From the NCBI GenBank assembly GCA_047967505.1, contig CM106541.1: DNA of 64,000 nt. One strand, given 5' to 3'. Positions 41,572-53,480 of the stretch are shown here, piece after piece. The stretch is from Dipteris shenzhenensis. Its lineage: Eukaryota; Polypodiophyta; Polypodiopsida; Gleicheniales. Position 1 is the stretch's first letter, and each line of letters begins with the position of its first letter. A program made the position numbers and the translations under genes. The notes under the pieces were generated by a model, which was given only the letters and a program-made list of their open reading frames with translations, did not search any database and had not been told where the DNA came from.

Positions 41572-43179
41572 ATGTCTGACAAGCTTATTGAGATTGGGGA
41601 ATTGGTGTGCAAGGAGACATCGGAGTCTCCCAGTCCGAAGCCTATAGTGGCACCCATTGGCCTAGTGAAAGGGGGTTGCATGGAGGTTACTATAGTGCAT
41701 GCAACAAGTAAGGCCAAAGGAGGTGCTAGGAAAGAGCAAGACCTAGGTGATCAACCAAAGGAGGCCCTATGTAGAAACCCTTACAAAGAAGCTGACGAGT
41801 GCCTTCTCAAAACTATCTGATGAGGATGCAGGGGACCTTTTGTGCATGGATGTTGCTCATAGGGAGTCTAAGCCCGCAAGAAAGGAGCTTCAAGAGATTG
41901 GCAGCAAGCAGAAAATTGTTTGCCATCTTTAATTCAAAGTTATCAAGGCAGAGGTTGAAAAGTTTGCTAATGGGGATCTGCATCTTTTTTTTACGGGCCG
42001 TGTTCTTACTATTAGGGAGTTTATTGTGTTTAGGTTATGAAGTGCAGTATATGGGCAAAAGGTTCTTTCTTGTTTGATGTATGTCTGAGGAGCTGCAGAA
42101 TGACATTTTGCTGTGGAATGACATTTTGCTACAACCTCTTGTTTTCTTCAGAGCGGTGGTATTAACTATCCCTCGGAGCCCCTCTTTCTGTATTGATGAA
42201 ATCATGCACTGGGAATGTCCCATGTGGGCACTAGGTGAACTTCCCCTCAATGCGTGCATGGATGTTCACCAGTTTGGATGCGATTGCTCACTCTTTAGGG
42301 AGGATTATGCTTATCCCTCAGTTGACTCATCGACTGTTTGGCCCAAAGAAGACGTGTATCTTGGGATAGAAGCCAAGACATACCAGATTTTGTGAAGGTT
42401 CATCTATCTGAGAAGATTCTACTTTGGACAGAATACTTGGCTAGCTCACAATGATACAAAGGATAGGAAGGGTCCGGGGTGAATCGATTCCTTAGAAGCC
42501 TGATAGGAAGTCTAGCCTTAGTCTAGCATGCTGGGGGAATTTCAATCTAGGGGACATGATCATGATATGGTGGGTGACAATATGATTACTCATGGCAAGG
42601 ATAAGATGATCAATCCACCCAGTTCTCAGATTCTGCCTTAGGTACCATGAGATCTTGTCGGGAAAGATCAATCTAGTTCCATCCCTTTTGGTAGTTTGGT
42701 CCAGAGCCAAAAGACATCAGCTGGCTCCTTCAGTGACATGCATGCTTGTCCATAGAGGGCTGAATGCTCAATCAAAAGGAGAATCAATCCCTTCAACCAA
42801 AGATCCTCCTCATGTGCGGGGTGTTGTCACTGACTGACAAGAAAATCATAGGGATGCTAATCCATGGAAGGTGGTGGTGAGAAAAGGAAAGGTGGTGGTG
42901 GTGACCCCTCTTGTGCATGGAGTGGAGATTTTGAAAGAAATCCATGAACACTCTCAGATGGCTATGGGTGGAGTGTGTGAAGTGGGTTCTAAGATTCCTA
43001 TCATAGATGATGAAGGTGAACTTCTAGAAGACAACTCAAAGAAGAGATTGTTGTTGGAAGAGAAAGCCCGGTCATCCGCTCCCCCTTTGGAGCAAGGGGT
43101 TCTAAATAGGCCAGTTAAAGTGGTTTCCAAGAGGCTCAAGAACATGGCATGTAATGTTAGCAGCGGCAAAGAAAATTGA
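41572..43179 (+). pseudogene. LINE C ORF1, broken
   Basis: Frames 41572-41820, 41747-41932, 42081-42395, 42655-42837 and 42871-43179 are consecutive pieces. LTKKLTSAFSKLSDEDAGD and the W-P-K-E-D-V-Y segment fit ORF1 proteins of plant LINEs only weakly. The last piece is Lys/Glu-rich (KKRLLLEEKARSS). The call depends on position ahead of the endonuclease. Confidence 0.5.
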
Positions 43180-43239
43180 TTCAATTTCCTGGGATATGTG
43201 TATAAAGCCTTGGCGCAATAGAGGTGCGATGAAGGGGAT

Positions 43240-43765
43240 TAGAATGATCTCCATGGTAACTTGGAATGTTCACAGATGCTATGACAAGTTGAAGTAGAAA
43301 AGCTATATTGCGGCAGTGAGGAGCTAGAACCCAGACGTTATGCTTCTGCAAGAGCAAAAAGCGGGGCTGAGGAAGGTATCTGGTTGGATTTTGATTAGCT
43401 TGGATATGATTCCTTTGTAAATTCACCTATTAGAGGTAGGGGAGGTGTAGTGGTTCTGTCTAAGAAAGGGTTGGGGGGTTATGAGCTGTTCTCAAATGCA
43501 TTGGTGGGAAGGTTCTTTGCAGTGTCAGTAGAGGGGTTGTAAGTTTTCATTTAATGTGCTGCATGTGTATGCTTCAAATAGGCTCAATATCAAGAGATTG
43601 TTGGAGGGATCTAAATTGAAAAAATGAGGGGGAGGGATGGGTCTTTGGAGGGGACTGGAACATGACTGATATTGCATCTAATAGGTCCCATGTAGTGAGA
43701 TGTATAGCTCGAAAGAGACCGAGGCTTGGGAGGAGCTGTGTATTGAGAAGGTCTTGATTGGTCGG
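43240..43765 (+). pseudogene. LINE C endonuclease start, broken
   Basis: ISMVTWNVHRCYDKL opens the AP-endonuclease fold and NPDVMLLQEQKA carries its catalytic Glu. Later scraps (HVYASNRLN, then GGDWN-like GLWRGLEHD in another frame) follow. Stops are frequent. Confidence 0.65.
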
Positions 43766-43835
43766 CCATTACTGGGAGGAAACCGGCTCAATCATCTCAA
43801 TGATTGAGCCGGTTTCCTCCCACAGTGTAGGCCGA
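43752..43835. repeat. Strong hairpin: 22-bp perfect inverted repeat, 4-nt loop
   Basis: GGGAGGAAACCGGCTCAATC with two further bases (43774-43795) is exactly complementary to 43800-43821, separated by CTCA. Outside, GGTCGGCC on the left and GGCCGATC on the right extend pairing imperfectly to about 84 bp. It marks the point where LINE C ends. It may be a small fold-back MITE end or a miRNA-like hairpin. Confidence 0.9.
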
Positions 43836-45334
43836 TCGGAACTGATTCCCGGCCATCAATGGCTGGGGGAGGCATCACGACATGTGTCAGACATCCGATG
43901 ATTTCGATTTTGATGCAAGGGCACACAAGCAATGCCAATCTTTGTCTATAGGATTAAAAGTTTAATCCAAGGTTACACCGCAATGTCACCGACGATTGTT
44001 GGATTATTTTCTAGATTTGATAGCTCACGAGGACACTTGGACTGGAGCACTAGTGATCGCACTCGACTTACGTTATCGATGGCTGTTACACCATGTGGTA
44101 CTTTCTTTGCGGAGTTGCCTCACACATTCTGCCACGTGTTGATCCCTCGTGCTTCGCGCTATTGGCTTTCCTTGTGCTCCGTGATCTCCATCTGCTGCGA
44201 TGTCCAGATGGCAGTCCGAATCCCGTGCCATTTGGCAGTCCAAGAACCCTTCGATGTGCCACCTACAGTCTGCTCGTGAGTCATAGCCACCATTTCGTTG
44301 CACCACATCACCAACAGTGATCTGCCAGTGCCAGGTGACGACCACGCATGCATATCCTCCCATGCCTCACATTTATTGCAGACTTTGCTCTCAAGGTCTA
44401 AAATCTACTCTTCTGCCCCTCGTAGAGGCCACCACATGTCATATTCCAGCGCTTCCAGGGCTTAGCTCCTCCCGAACCTCCATGGAGCTCTCACGAGCCT
44501 CTATATTTCCTCCTAGACCTCCAAATCCATTGTTGCAGATGGTGCAAATGGCTCCACAGCTCTCCACTCCCTCCAAACCTCTAGAATGCCTCCACAGGAC
44601 CTCCAGGTACTTTCTCTCAGTCCTCGTAAGGAATATAAGAGATAAGAGATATTGACACCACATGGCTAGAATGGCGCACGGTGCACTGCTACAACCTTGT
44701 CTCTAAATGTGTGCAAGCCATCAAAATCCATGATGTTCCAAGTTCCTAGCATTGGCGCTTAATTAAATTAAAAGCAACAAAAGTTCAAAATCACAAAAGC
44801 ATCACTAGCTTTTACATTTAAGCTTTTTGTCCCCAAGATACATACATCATGGTGCCATGCAGCATCGTTGCAATCTTCAATCGCTTTGTTGGAGCTGTGG
44901 ATTTTCTAATAAAGTGAATGTACTGAGCTTCAGACGAGCAAAGTGTCAATTCTGCCAACTTTGATTCTATGCTCAAGATAGCCTCGGATTGACAAGGCAA
45001 ACATTAGGATGAGATAGCCTCGACAAATGCCATCCATAGCATATCGTGGTCACCTGACGATCGTGTTTGACACATTCACGTTAGATTGATCACTGTTCCA
45101 GGAAGAGGGCGAATGAAAAGAAATACATAAAACAGAACAGGATGGAAATTTACTGAAGGAAAGCAAAAGGAGTGAAGGTGACATCAAATAATAACTTTCA
45201 AAAAGTTGCGATTATATTAAATTGGAAGAAAAGAAAAAGATTACAGCGCTGCTCGGAAGTAGAGTCAAAAACCCCAACATGTTGGGGGGATTACCACAGG
45301 GAAGTCCTATTTAAACGGGGGGTGCAACTGTCTC
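43836..45334. other. Stretch without recognisable gene between hairpin and copia B
   Basis: Short frames (up to 115 codons at 43932-44279) have no domain. Phrases like TGCCATTTGGCAG and CCACATCACC recall the interior of the non-autonomous LTR elements elsewhere in the window, so part may be such an element. Confidence 0.4.
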
Positions 45335-45479
45335 TCATCTAAAGAGGATTTTGCTAGCACAGTCTACAGCAAGATTAAGATGTAGTGATAGGGCAACGAG
45401 GACTTCTTCCTGTTTGACTGGGTTCTCCTCCATATGAGCCAACTTGGGATCTTCAGTTGGCTCTTTGTTTGACAACCAT

Positions 45480-46645
45480 GATATAGCACCTTGACCAAGG
45501 AAAAATGCATATCCCTGTGTCGATCTCCTGGTCTCATGATCTCTGGCATAGTCACTGTTACAATATCCATGCAACCGTGGATGACTTCCTCTGTATTCTA
45601 TCCCAAATTGTCTTGTACCTCGATGTATCTCAAGACTCTTTTGGCTGCATTCTAGTGAGACTATTTTGGATTTGCCATAAACTGTGCTAGTGAGCTTACT
45701 GCATAACAAATATCTGGCCATGTGATTGTCAAATATATAAGAGATCCAATGAGCTACCTATAGTACCTATCATTGACTATAGGCTTTTCTCAATCTTTAG
45801 TAAGTTTCAAACTCTGTTTCGTGGGAGTGGCTGCAATCTTGCAATCTGCCATATGAAACTTCTTCAGGAGACTATCAACATACTTGAGTTGACTCATGAA
45901 TGTGCCATCTAAATCTCTCCAGAACTCAATTCCAAGACAATAGTACATAAGTTCAAGATCTTTCATGTCAAACTGTGCAGATAAGTCTTGTTTCAATTTT
46001 CTGATGAAGCTATCCTTGCTTCCTATCACAATCAGATCATCTACATATAAAAGTGCAATAGTAATGTCTTCCCCTTGAACTTTGTAGTAGAGAGTATGAT
46101 CTGCATTGGATTTCATGTATCCCAAATCAGAAAAATACTTGTTGATTCTGATGTACCAACTTTTCTTGAGATGGCAAACCTTATTCTCCTTTCCCAGTTC
46201 AACATAACCTGCTGGTTGTTGCATGTAGACTTCCTTATCTAGATAACCATGAGAAATGCATTCTTGACATCGAGCTAGTACACATTCTAGTTGTTGAGTG
46301 TTGCTAGTGATATCAAGAACCATATGGAATCCATCTTTATACTGGAGCATAAGTCTCATCATACTCCTGACCATATTGCTATGCAAATCCTTTTGCAACT
46401 AGTCTGGCTTTGTATCTTTAAATACTTCCTTCTAGATTGTACTTCACTTTGTATACCCATTTGTTTGCTATGGCCTTCTTTCTTGGTGGAAGGTCGCATA
46501 ATTCCCGAGTATTATTCTTATACAAAGCATCCATTTCTTCATTCATAGCAGTTTGCCATTCTGGCTTATCTATTGCATCTTCGAAGTACACTGGCTCTTC
46601 TGTAGCCATGATGGTAGTCATAAGAGCATAGTTGGTGGTTTCCAC
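45480..46645 (-). pseudogene. Copia B reverse transcriptase and partial RNase H
   Basis: WQTAMNEEMDALYKNNT and WVYKVKYN open RT. The next frame has EVYMQQPAGYVE, then HLKKSWYIRINKYF, where the usual LYGLKQ segment is missing, showing a small deletion. The active site is YVDD (residues 118-121 of the frame from 46398). RNase H retains GYCNSDYARD (catalytic Asp) and AISWLSNK, then departs from the family, so the element is truncated. Confidence 0.88.
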
Positions 46646-46753
46646 CTGAATTGCTTTGCCTTTCTAAGCATATGTCAATCTGTCTAGAGGTTTGCTTTCC
46701 CTAGTAGACCGTCTGAGCTGTTGTGGCTCTACTTGTGGTGTTTCTGGCAATTC

Positions 46754-48050
46754 TTACTCTTTTTCATCAACCTGTTCTGTAGATGACTGTGAATTTGATG
46801 CTTCTATCTCCTGTGTAGGTGAGGTTTTCCATTCTGATTCCCCATCAAAGATTACATCTCTAGAGATAATGACCTTGCGGTTGATGGGATCATACGATTT
46901 GTATCCTTTGCTTTCTTTAATGTAGCCAACCATGATGCATTTGCATGACTTTGCATCCAATTTCTTGCAATGATCATCATGTATGTGGGCATATGCTATG
47001 CAACCAAATATGCGGAGATGCCCAATGTGTGGCTTGTGTCCAGTGAATGCTTGATAAGGAGCCATACCTTGTATCGATTTGGTAGGAAGCCGATTAAGCA
47101 AATAGTTTGCTATAGCTATTGCTTCCACCCAATATTGATTTGGAAGATGCTTTTCACTAAGCATTGCTCTAGCACTATCTACTAAAGTCCCAATCTTCCT
47201 TTCAGCTCTTGCATTCTGCTGAGGAGTATTTGCACATGTGAATTGTCTAAAAATGCCATGATTTTTGCAAAAGTTTGTGAATGCTAAAGACATGTATTCA
47301 CCTCCTCGATCTAATCTCATGACCTTGATCTTTCTACTTATCTGGATTTCTACCATGGCTTTGAATTCTTGAAATCTGGAAAACACTTCAAATTTTTCTT
47401 TCAAAAAGTAGACCCAAAAATATCTGTTGTAGTCGTCGATGAAAGTCAATTAATAAAGTGAACCATTGATGCTACGGGTCTGGGCATAACCCCATACATC
47501 TGTATGTATCAAATCAAGAATACCTCATGCACGAGAGGTACTTTTGACAAAGTTGATCCGCTTTTGTTTACCGAAGCAGCATGCTTCACAAACTTTTCCA
47601 AGAAACTGTAGCTTCGGAATCCCAATTGCCATATTTTGATTCCTAAGATCTAACAAGTACTTGAAGTTGACATGACCATATCTCTTGTGCCATTTTGTAG
47701 ATAGTGGCATCTCTTGCGATTGAGCTGACATGGCATGCTTATCTGGCACTATAGCTAGCATTCTGTATAAGCATCCTTCCTTGACACCTTTTGCTACTAG
47801 CTGACATCTTTTGGATTTATCTCTGATAGTGCATTCCTCACCATCAAAGATGACTTTGTAATTGTGTTCCGTCATTTGACCTATTGACAAAAGGCTCTTG
47901 CTGAGCTTCGAAACATAGAGCACATCTTTCACTAATCCTTTTGTACCAGTGAAATTGTTCATAGGGATCTGTGAACCATTCCTAATGATTTGTCATATGA
48001 GATGATGCACCGCTATCGATGTACCAAGGATCATGTACGACTTGGTCGAC
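46754..48050 (-). pseudogene. Copia B protease and integrase
   Basis: Protease WYIDSGASSHMT near 48020. The GAG-pre-integrase has WHKRYGHVNFKYL and CEACCFGKQKRINF. The integrase core has TFIDDYNRYFWVYFLK, MRLDRGGEYMS and TPQQNARAERKI, giving D, D and E in order. The C-terminal part has LRIFGCIAYAHI and GYKSYDP. A TAA at about 47450 and a few stops interrupt it, but all three catalytic residues remain. Confidence 0.9.
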
Positions 48051-48099
48051 TTGATAGCTGTAATCCTCTTTGGGATTAAAATCAGTATCTAGGTACATT

Positions 48100-49221
48100 G
48101 TAGTAGTCTAATGCATTTCCTTGCTTGCAAGAAACATATTCCCATGTTCATTTGCAAAATGACTATGACTAGAATGTCCACCACGATGATTTCCTCTGCC
48201 TCGAGAATTCCCTCGATTACTGCTTGATTAATCGCCTTAGTTGTTCTGCTTCTTGCGGCAATCTCTTTCATAGTGTCCAAACTTGTGACAGTAGTTGCAC
48301 TGGATGTTTGACATGTTGGTGGATGCATTCCCTCATCCTTGAAATCTTCCTAGGTTGGAATGATTTCCTCTTTTGCTAATTTTAATGTTGTTGAGGATGA
48401 TGCTGATGCTGATTCTGTCTTTGATTTTGTTGCTGATGATGACCACATTTTTTATATGATCTACCTCTACCTCTGCCTCTGCCTCTGCTTTTGTCTAAAG
48501 CTATGAATGCCTGATCATTAGAATGACCTTTACGTGCTTGAATAACCTGAATTCTGAGTTCTTCACCAAGTAGGGCTGACTGAAGTTCTTCCAATGTCGG
48601 AATTTGCCATTGGATGGCAATACTCTAGACTATATTCTTGTATCCCTCTCTTAGTCCATTCAGAATGACTTGAACCATTTCTGTAGGGTCCATAGTCTCT
48701 CCTGCTACTGCAAGTTGATTGTTGTAGTCTTTTATGCGGAGTACATAAGCATGACTGGTTTCACTGCTATTGCGAAAACTCTGGTTCATCTGGTTTCTCA
48801 AGGTGAGAATCCTAGATGTGTTCTTGGACTCATAGAGAGCTGCGAACATATCCCATGCTTCTTTCGATGTCTTGACTGTGTTGAGCTATCCTAGCATGAC
48901 ATCTTGCACATTCTACTTGATTAGATGATAGGCGTACTTGTCTTTCTTGTCCCATTCTCCTTGACCTCGTGCAATGGTAGGATCTAGTACTAGTGTGAAA
49001 ACTATTTGTGTAGCTATAGATCCCATTATTAGTGCTGTGATGATAGGTGGAGTAGAACTACTTGTGGCTGGATTGTCCAATGGTCTAGGTGTAGACCCAT
49101 CGACATACTCCCATTTGTTCTGAAGTACAAGAATGGTCTCCATTTGGTATTTCCATGTACCATGATTGGAGTAGTCTAACTTAGCAGATGCCTCTAGATT
49201 GAGGTTGCTAGTCATAGACAT
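48100..49221 (-). pseudogene. Copia B gag with CCHC knuckle
   Basis: Begins MSMTSNLNLEASAKLDYSNH with WKYQMETILVLQNKW, the usual copia Gag N-terminus (W-x-W-x-M-x-x-x-L). It continues through ALYESKNTSRILTLRNQM and a Gly/Arg-rich region (SRGRGRGRGRSYKK). The knuckle is CNYCHKFGHYERDC (CX2CX4HX4C). Frame breaks near 48910, 48620 and 48380. Confidence 0.88.
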
Positions 49222-49326
49222 GGTGCAAGAAATATACTCAAAAGTGTCGTGAAAATCTCTGTATGAATCAACTGCAAATACACCAACTATGCCAAGTGAA
49301 ATCTCTGAACCATCGATGAAGATCAA

Positions 49327-51797
49327 ACTGAAATATATAAAATTTGATCTGTATTACAAGGCTTGTGGCAATGATGCCGGGAATAGCCAAGAGGCTTTAC
49401 AAGGCTAAAATGATGTGCACGATGCCGTGAGATAGCCGAATAGGCTTTACAATGGTGGCATGTGTGTGTGAAATCAAGTGCTATCTACCCACTGAACAAT
49501 CTGCAATGCCTCTGTACTCTCTGAAGTCTGCTCATTGAATTGATGAACATAAGGTTTCAAGTAATGTAATGATGTGAAACCGTATGTGAGCGTATGGACT
49601 GACTCTGAGTAGGTACTAGTCAGGAATTTTGAGCATGGCTTAGATTGGCAACTTGGGAAAATTCAAAGCGTCCCCTCTATGGCGATCTAGTCTACTCTGA
49701 TCTAGATCTATACCAATCGTTGATCGATGAAAGAACAACAAATAATTCCTTTTCTTTTGTTTTTTTTAAGTGCTCGGTCAGATGCATCGATATAGAGGCA
49801 AATGTGAGTGAAGGAAGTGGTTTTGTTCGCGAGGCTAAAATGTGAGTGTAAACTTGTGCCAAAATGTGGGCATGATGTAATGACACATAGAGCATGAAAA
49901 AATGAGCGACTTTCCTTTTTGGAGCACCCTCGAATTCTTCCTGGATCAAGAGATACGACTTGATCTAGGTAGAGGGGCAAAAGGAATGCAAATGGTGCTC
50001 AATGATGATGTGCCACTATGAGTCACATGCAGTGATGATGTGGCACTATGCGTACCTGCAGAGGTTAGTGTTGATTGGATAGCTGAGGTGGCACAAATGA
50101 TGATGTTAATAGATGATGTGGCAATGATGATGTGGTAGTGATGATGTGGCATAGATGACATGGTAGTGATAATGTGGCACTAGTGACGTGGTTGATGATG
50201 TGGTTGATGAGCTGATAGATGACATGGCACTAATGATGTGTCTACTGATATGGCAAGATAAGATGAGTTGATGACCTGGTAGCCTCACGGGGCTACTAAC
50301 GTGGCAACTGAAGGTAAGGTGATGATGTGGCAAGTGAGACGGATAAATTTGCCATGTGGCATAAATTTGGCCAACCAAAGCTAACCCAAGGAAACCGAAT
50401 CTAATCTAACCGTAGTTAGAGGTGACTTGCCACGTGCTGGGACTAGCTTCATCGGAATCTAGCAGAAGATTATGTCGATGCGTCGTTCATTGGACCGCCT
50501 ATGAGAAGATCCTTGGAGCTGGCCGAGATGGAGTGTCATTGCTGTTGATAGAAGCTAGAGCACTCATTTCTTGGTTGATGAGCTGTGTGTCGAGGGAGCC
50601 TGTGAGCTCCTAGTCGATGGAAATGGAAAGGCTTTGCTGCAGCTATAGATGCACCACCTCAGAGGTCGTTGATGAAGACTTGGTGCTGGAGGCCCATTAG
50701 TCGATGCTCGTTGGAGGCAGCTATGGAGTGCCAGTGTAGAGGCTCTAATGGAGAGTTGTTCATTGAAGGTCATTGGAGCTGCAATTGCACTTGTAACGTC
50801 CGCTTTGGGCTCACTAGAGAGCCTTGGGAGCTATAGCCCGTGTGCTATGGAGGCAGAGCTTTGAGCCTGGCAGTATATCGGAGAGGTAGCTCGAAGGAGT
50901 GCAACTGCCAAGGAGAGGCTTTTGTGTTGTTGGAGCTTGGTGGGGCTCTTAGGCTCGGCTATTACAATCCGTGGGTGAAGCCGACTGTTGGATTTGTGGG
51001 CTGCGAGTAGGAGGCAGCCGTTGCAAGTAGCAAAGAGCGACAGCAATGGCAACACCAACAAAAGTTCTGTTCACCAAAGCCAACCGTCTAGAGGAAGCCG
51101 TGTGTGGAGCAAGGTTACGTGAAGCTAATGTTGGCCTTGGGACTTCTTGCTGAAGGAGTCGTCAACTGCAGACTAGTGGAGCGCTTGTTGGAGGTCATAG
51201 AGACTCAGGGCGCTAGCACACATAGTCAAAGGAGACAGAGCTGTGGTGAGAGTAGATAGAGCTACTGCTTCAGCCGTGTGCAGCGCTGTAGTGATGAGGC
51301 TGGTAGCTTTGCTATTGTTGTGAGCTCATTTGAGCACAAGGCATATCCATAGTATTCTTGGCTGACATGCTAAAGCCGATTGCTACAGGAATGCCCTCAT
51401 TCAGAGAGAAGTTGTATGTAGGATTCGAGAGAGAGTATGATCTCTTAGTTCTCTCTCAATCCACAAGTAGAACAATAGATAGAGATCTATCTCTCTCTTT
51501 CTCTCCCAAACTCAATAGATCTCTCTCACAAAGGACTCTCACAAACTCAAAAGAAATGAACTCTCAACCCTCACAACTGAAATGAACGGAAATCTCTTAA
51601 GGAATGACAAAAATTTTCTCTCAAATGGATGGATGAAGATCTCTCACCGGAAGTGGACTCTCACGGAGAACACTCAAGAGGACTCTCAATCTCACAATTT
51701 CTCCCACACTCTCAAGAATGACAGAAATCTCTCGCCAAATGGATAAGAAATCTCTCAACAGAAGAGAATGAAAATGAACTTGCAATCACTCAAGAAC
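49327..51797 (-). other. Long leader of copia B or abutting non-autonomous LTR interior
   Basis: No gene is supported. At about 49995-50340 a GATGATGTGGCA motif (TGCCACATCATC on the minus strand) recurs about fifteen times. The 50400-51350 part is GC-richer and resembles in style the interior of LTR elements at 35-36 kb and 62-64 kb. From 51430 on, CTCTCTC/GAGAGA strings dominate. It ends in a primer site at 51798-51809 on the same strand as copia B, so it could be a 2.6-kb leader. Confidence 0.5.
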
Positions 51798-51809
51798 GCT
51801 CTGATACCA
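51798..51809 (-). promoter_or_regulatory. Primer binding site (Met tRNA), minus-strand LTR element
   Basis: Minus-strand TGGTATCAGAGC, immediately inside an LTR-like border (TGACAAAATATG at 51810). The LTR end reads TTTTGTCA, the same as in LTR element A. Confidence 0.85.
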
Positions 51810-52090
51810 TGACAAAATATGAAGAGGGGAGAGGAGAAGAGTGGAGATGAGGAGAGAGGGCATAGCTAGAGAGCACACCACAAATGACTAACTGTACACA
51901 GTAGATTTAGTTGAAAAAATAGAATATATACAAACCCATTTAGGGTTAGGGTTAGGGGATCTAACACTTTCCTTTATAGCACTCTATAAGGTTATTGCTA
52001 TGCACATATGATCACGTGATGGTGCTATGCACACATGATCACATGATGTTGAGCGTGAACTCTCAACAAGGAGTTTTTGCCATCATGCCA
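51810..52090 (-). repeat. Probable 5' LTR of the minus-strand element (outer border uncertain)
   Basis: Begins TGACAAAATATGAAG next to the primer site. It includes TTTAGGGTTAGGGTTAGGGG near 51940 and two ATGCACA(C/T)ATGATCAC repeats. No partner LTR is found to the left, so the outer end is set only by the start of gypsy gag sequence at about 52098. Confidence 0.5.
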
Positions 52091-52097
52091 CTTCTTT

Positions 52098-53480
52098 CTA
52101 TTGCCCTGTTCTGACTAAGACTAGTTGTGATACCACACTTTGTGTAGCCACACTATGATTTTCCACACTAATCATCCCCAGGGGTACATCAGGTTTTACA
52201 TCATTGGTTGGTTGAGCCTTTGCTCTGAGTGGACAGTCCATGCACACATGCCCAACTCCACAATCTCTACACAAAAGTTGAATGTAACGGGGATACCCTT
52301 GTGTAGGCATTCTGCTATGCGGTGGTTTTCCCCACAACCAAAACTCTTGATGGGTGTTCAATATGTGGTTGGCCTTACTTGATTATCATACACTAGAATG
52401 ATTCCTTTTGCATGATCCATGTAGCACATAGGGTATTTTGTTTCATACTCATAGTGAGGTTCCAACTCTTCAGGTTGGAGTTGTTGCACTAGAACTTCTG
52501 AAGCAAGATTGGGGGCTGGACGTAATTGTGGAGAATTGGGATTTCTCAATAGTTGAGGCCCTTGTCTCCTCACCAGGATGGGGTTGAGCCATGCCAATTT
52601 TGCATTGTGTGCTAGTGCTAGCTACCTATATACTAGGATTAGCAGCTATTGGTACTATTGGGATTGAGGTTATGCTACCCTCATATTGTAGAAATAGGTT
52701 TTTACATCATGGCTTGCAAACATTGCAAATGGCACACCATAATCTTGGGGTTGAGCCACTTCTGGTGGGCTGAGTCTATTCCTTAGGATTAGGCACTCAT
52801 TGGCCATGTGGTTGGCCATACAGTGTGGGCACCAGGCATTCTCTCTTCTTGGATATTGTTGTGGTTGAGAGACATGCAACTTTTGCTCTATGACCTGCAT
52901 CACATCATCTTTGAACTTCATGGTCATGGCCAAGAGGCAACCTTCTTCAGTTGATTTATATTTTTCTTTTTTGGAGCATCTATCATTACCGTCATCACTA
53001 TCAAAGTTAGAATATGTCATTCCATCCTCTATGTCAATTGCTGCAACATGAGCAGCACTAAATGTTTCATAGCATCTTATCTTTTTCATGTCCTTCTAAA
53101 CCTTCTTCTTTAGTCCGACAATGAACAAGGCTATCAGGTACTTATCGTCGAGACGTGGGTCACACTTTGCAATTAGGCACTTCATTTTGCCCAGGTACAT
53201 GCGTACATCTTTCCTACAACCTTGTTTAAGCTTGCTCAGTTGGAGAGTGAGATCATCTTGAAGTCTTTTCATAAGAGATCGAGATACCATTCAGAGGCTT
53301 TGTTAGTTAAGGCCATGGGGAGCCATGCTACCATGATCCCCTCCATCATGACATGTGGCATCAAAATGCTGGAGGAATCTTGTTGTATCACCTTGGCCAT
53401 TGTATTTTGGAAGTTCTAGTTTGCCCAAGGGTCATCTACCTTGATTGTCATGGTGTCAGTCATCATTGTTGCAGGAGAAA
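52098..53480 (-). pseudogene. Ty3/gypsy gag remnant with two zinc knuckles, minus strand
   Basis: From the right: LTNKASEWYLDL and LTLQLSKLKQGCRKDVRMYL with FIVGLKKKV match the retrotransposon Gag domain. A second frame (53089-52670) ends with CPHCMANHMANEC, and a third (52361-52098) has CRDCGVGHVCMDC; both are CX2CX3HX4C knuckles. Frame breaks occur near 53280, 53095 and 52600. The pol part is missing, cut off by the LTR at 51810-52090. Gag would form the particle and bind RNA. Confidence 0.75.

Larger units (their letters stand above)
41520..43765 (+). mobile_element. LINE C (plant L1-type), 3'-truncated
   Basis: ORF1-like frames (41572-43179, broken) are followed by an endonuclease start at about 43240 (MVTWNVHRCYDKLK, then VMLLQEQ). 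The copy stops at about 43765, where a hairpin-forming segment begins. The RT is missing. Loss of the 3' part is unusual for LINEs, which normally lose the 5' end, so truncation by a later insertion or deletion is likely. Confidence 0.65.
45335..49326 (-). mobile_element. Ty1/copia element B, minus strand, gag to RNase H, decayed
   Basis: In the minus direction gag (from MSMTSN at 49221), a CCHC knuckle (48299-48258), protease (about 48029-47990), integrase (47962-46754), RT (46645-45790) and a truncated RNase H (45721 to about 45480) are all recognisable. The RNase H loses homology after GAISWLSNKEP, and no matching 3' LTR is found. Stops and shifts are frequent. Confidence 0.9.

Noticed and set aside
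43932-44279. 115-codon plus frame after the hairpin
   Set aside because: Low-complexity Cys/Leu/Ser-rich translation on both strands and no family resemblance.
51936-51962. TTTAGGG-like run as telomeric repeat
   Set aside because: Only about three imperfect units occur inside an LTR; too short to be meaningful.
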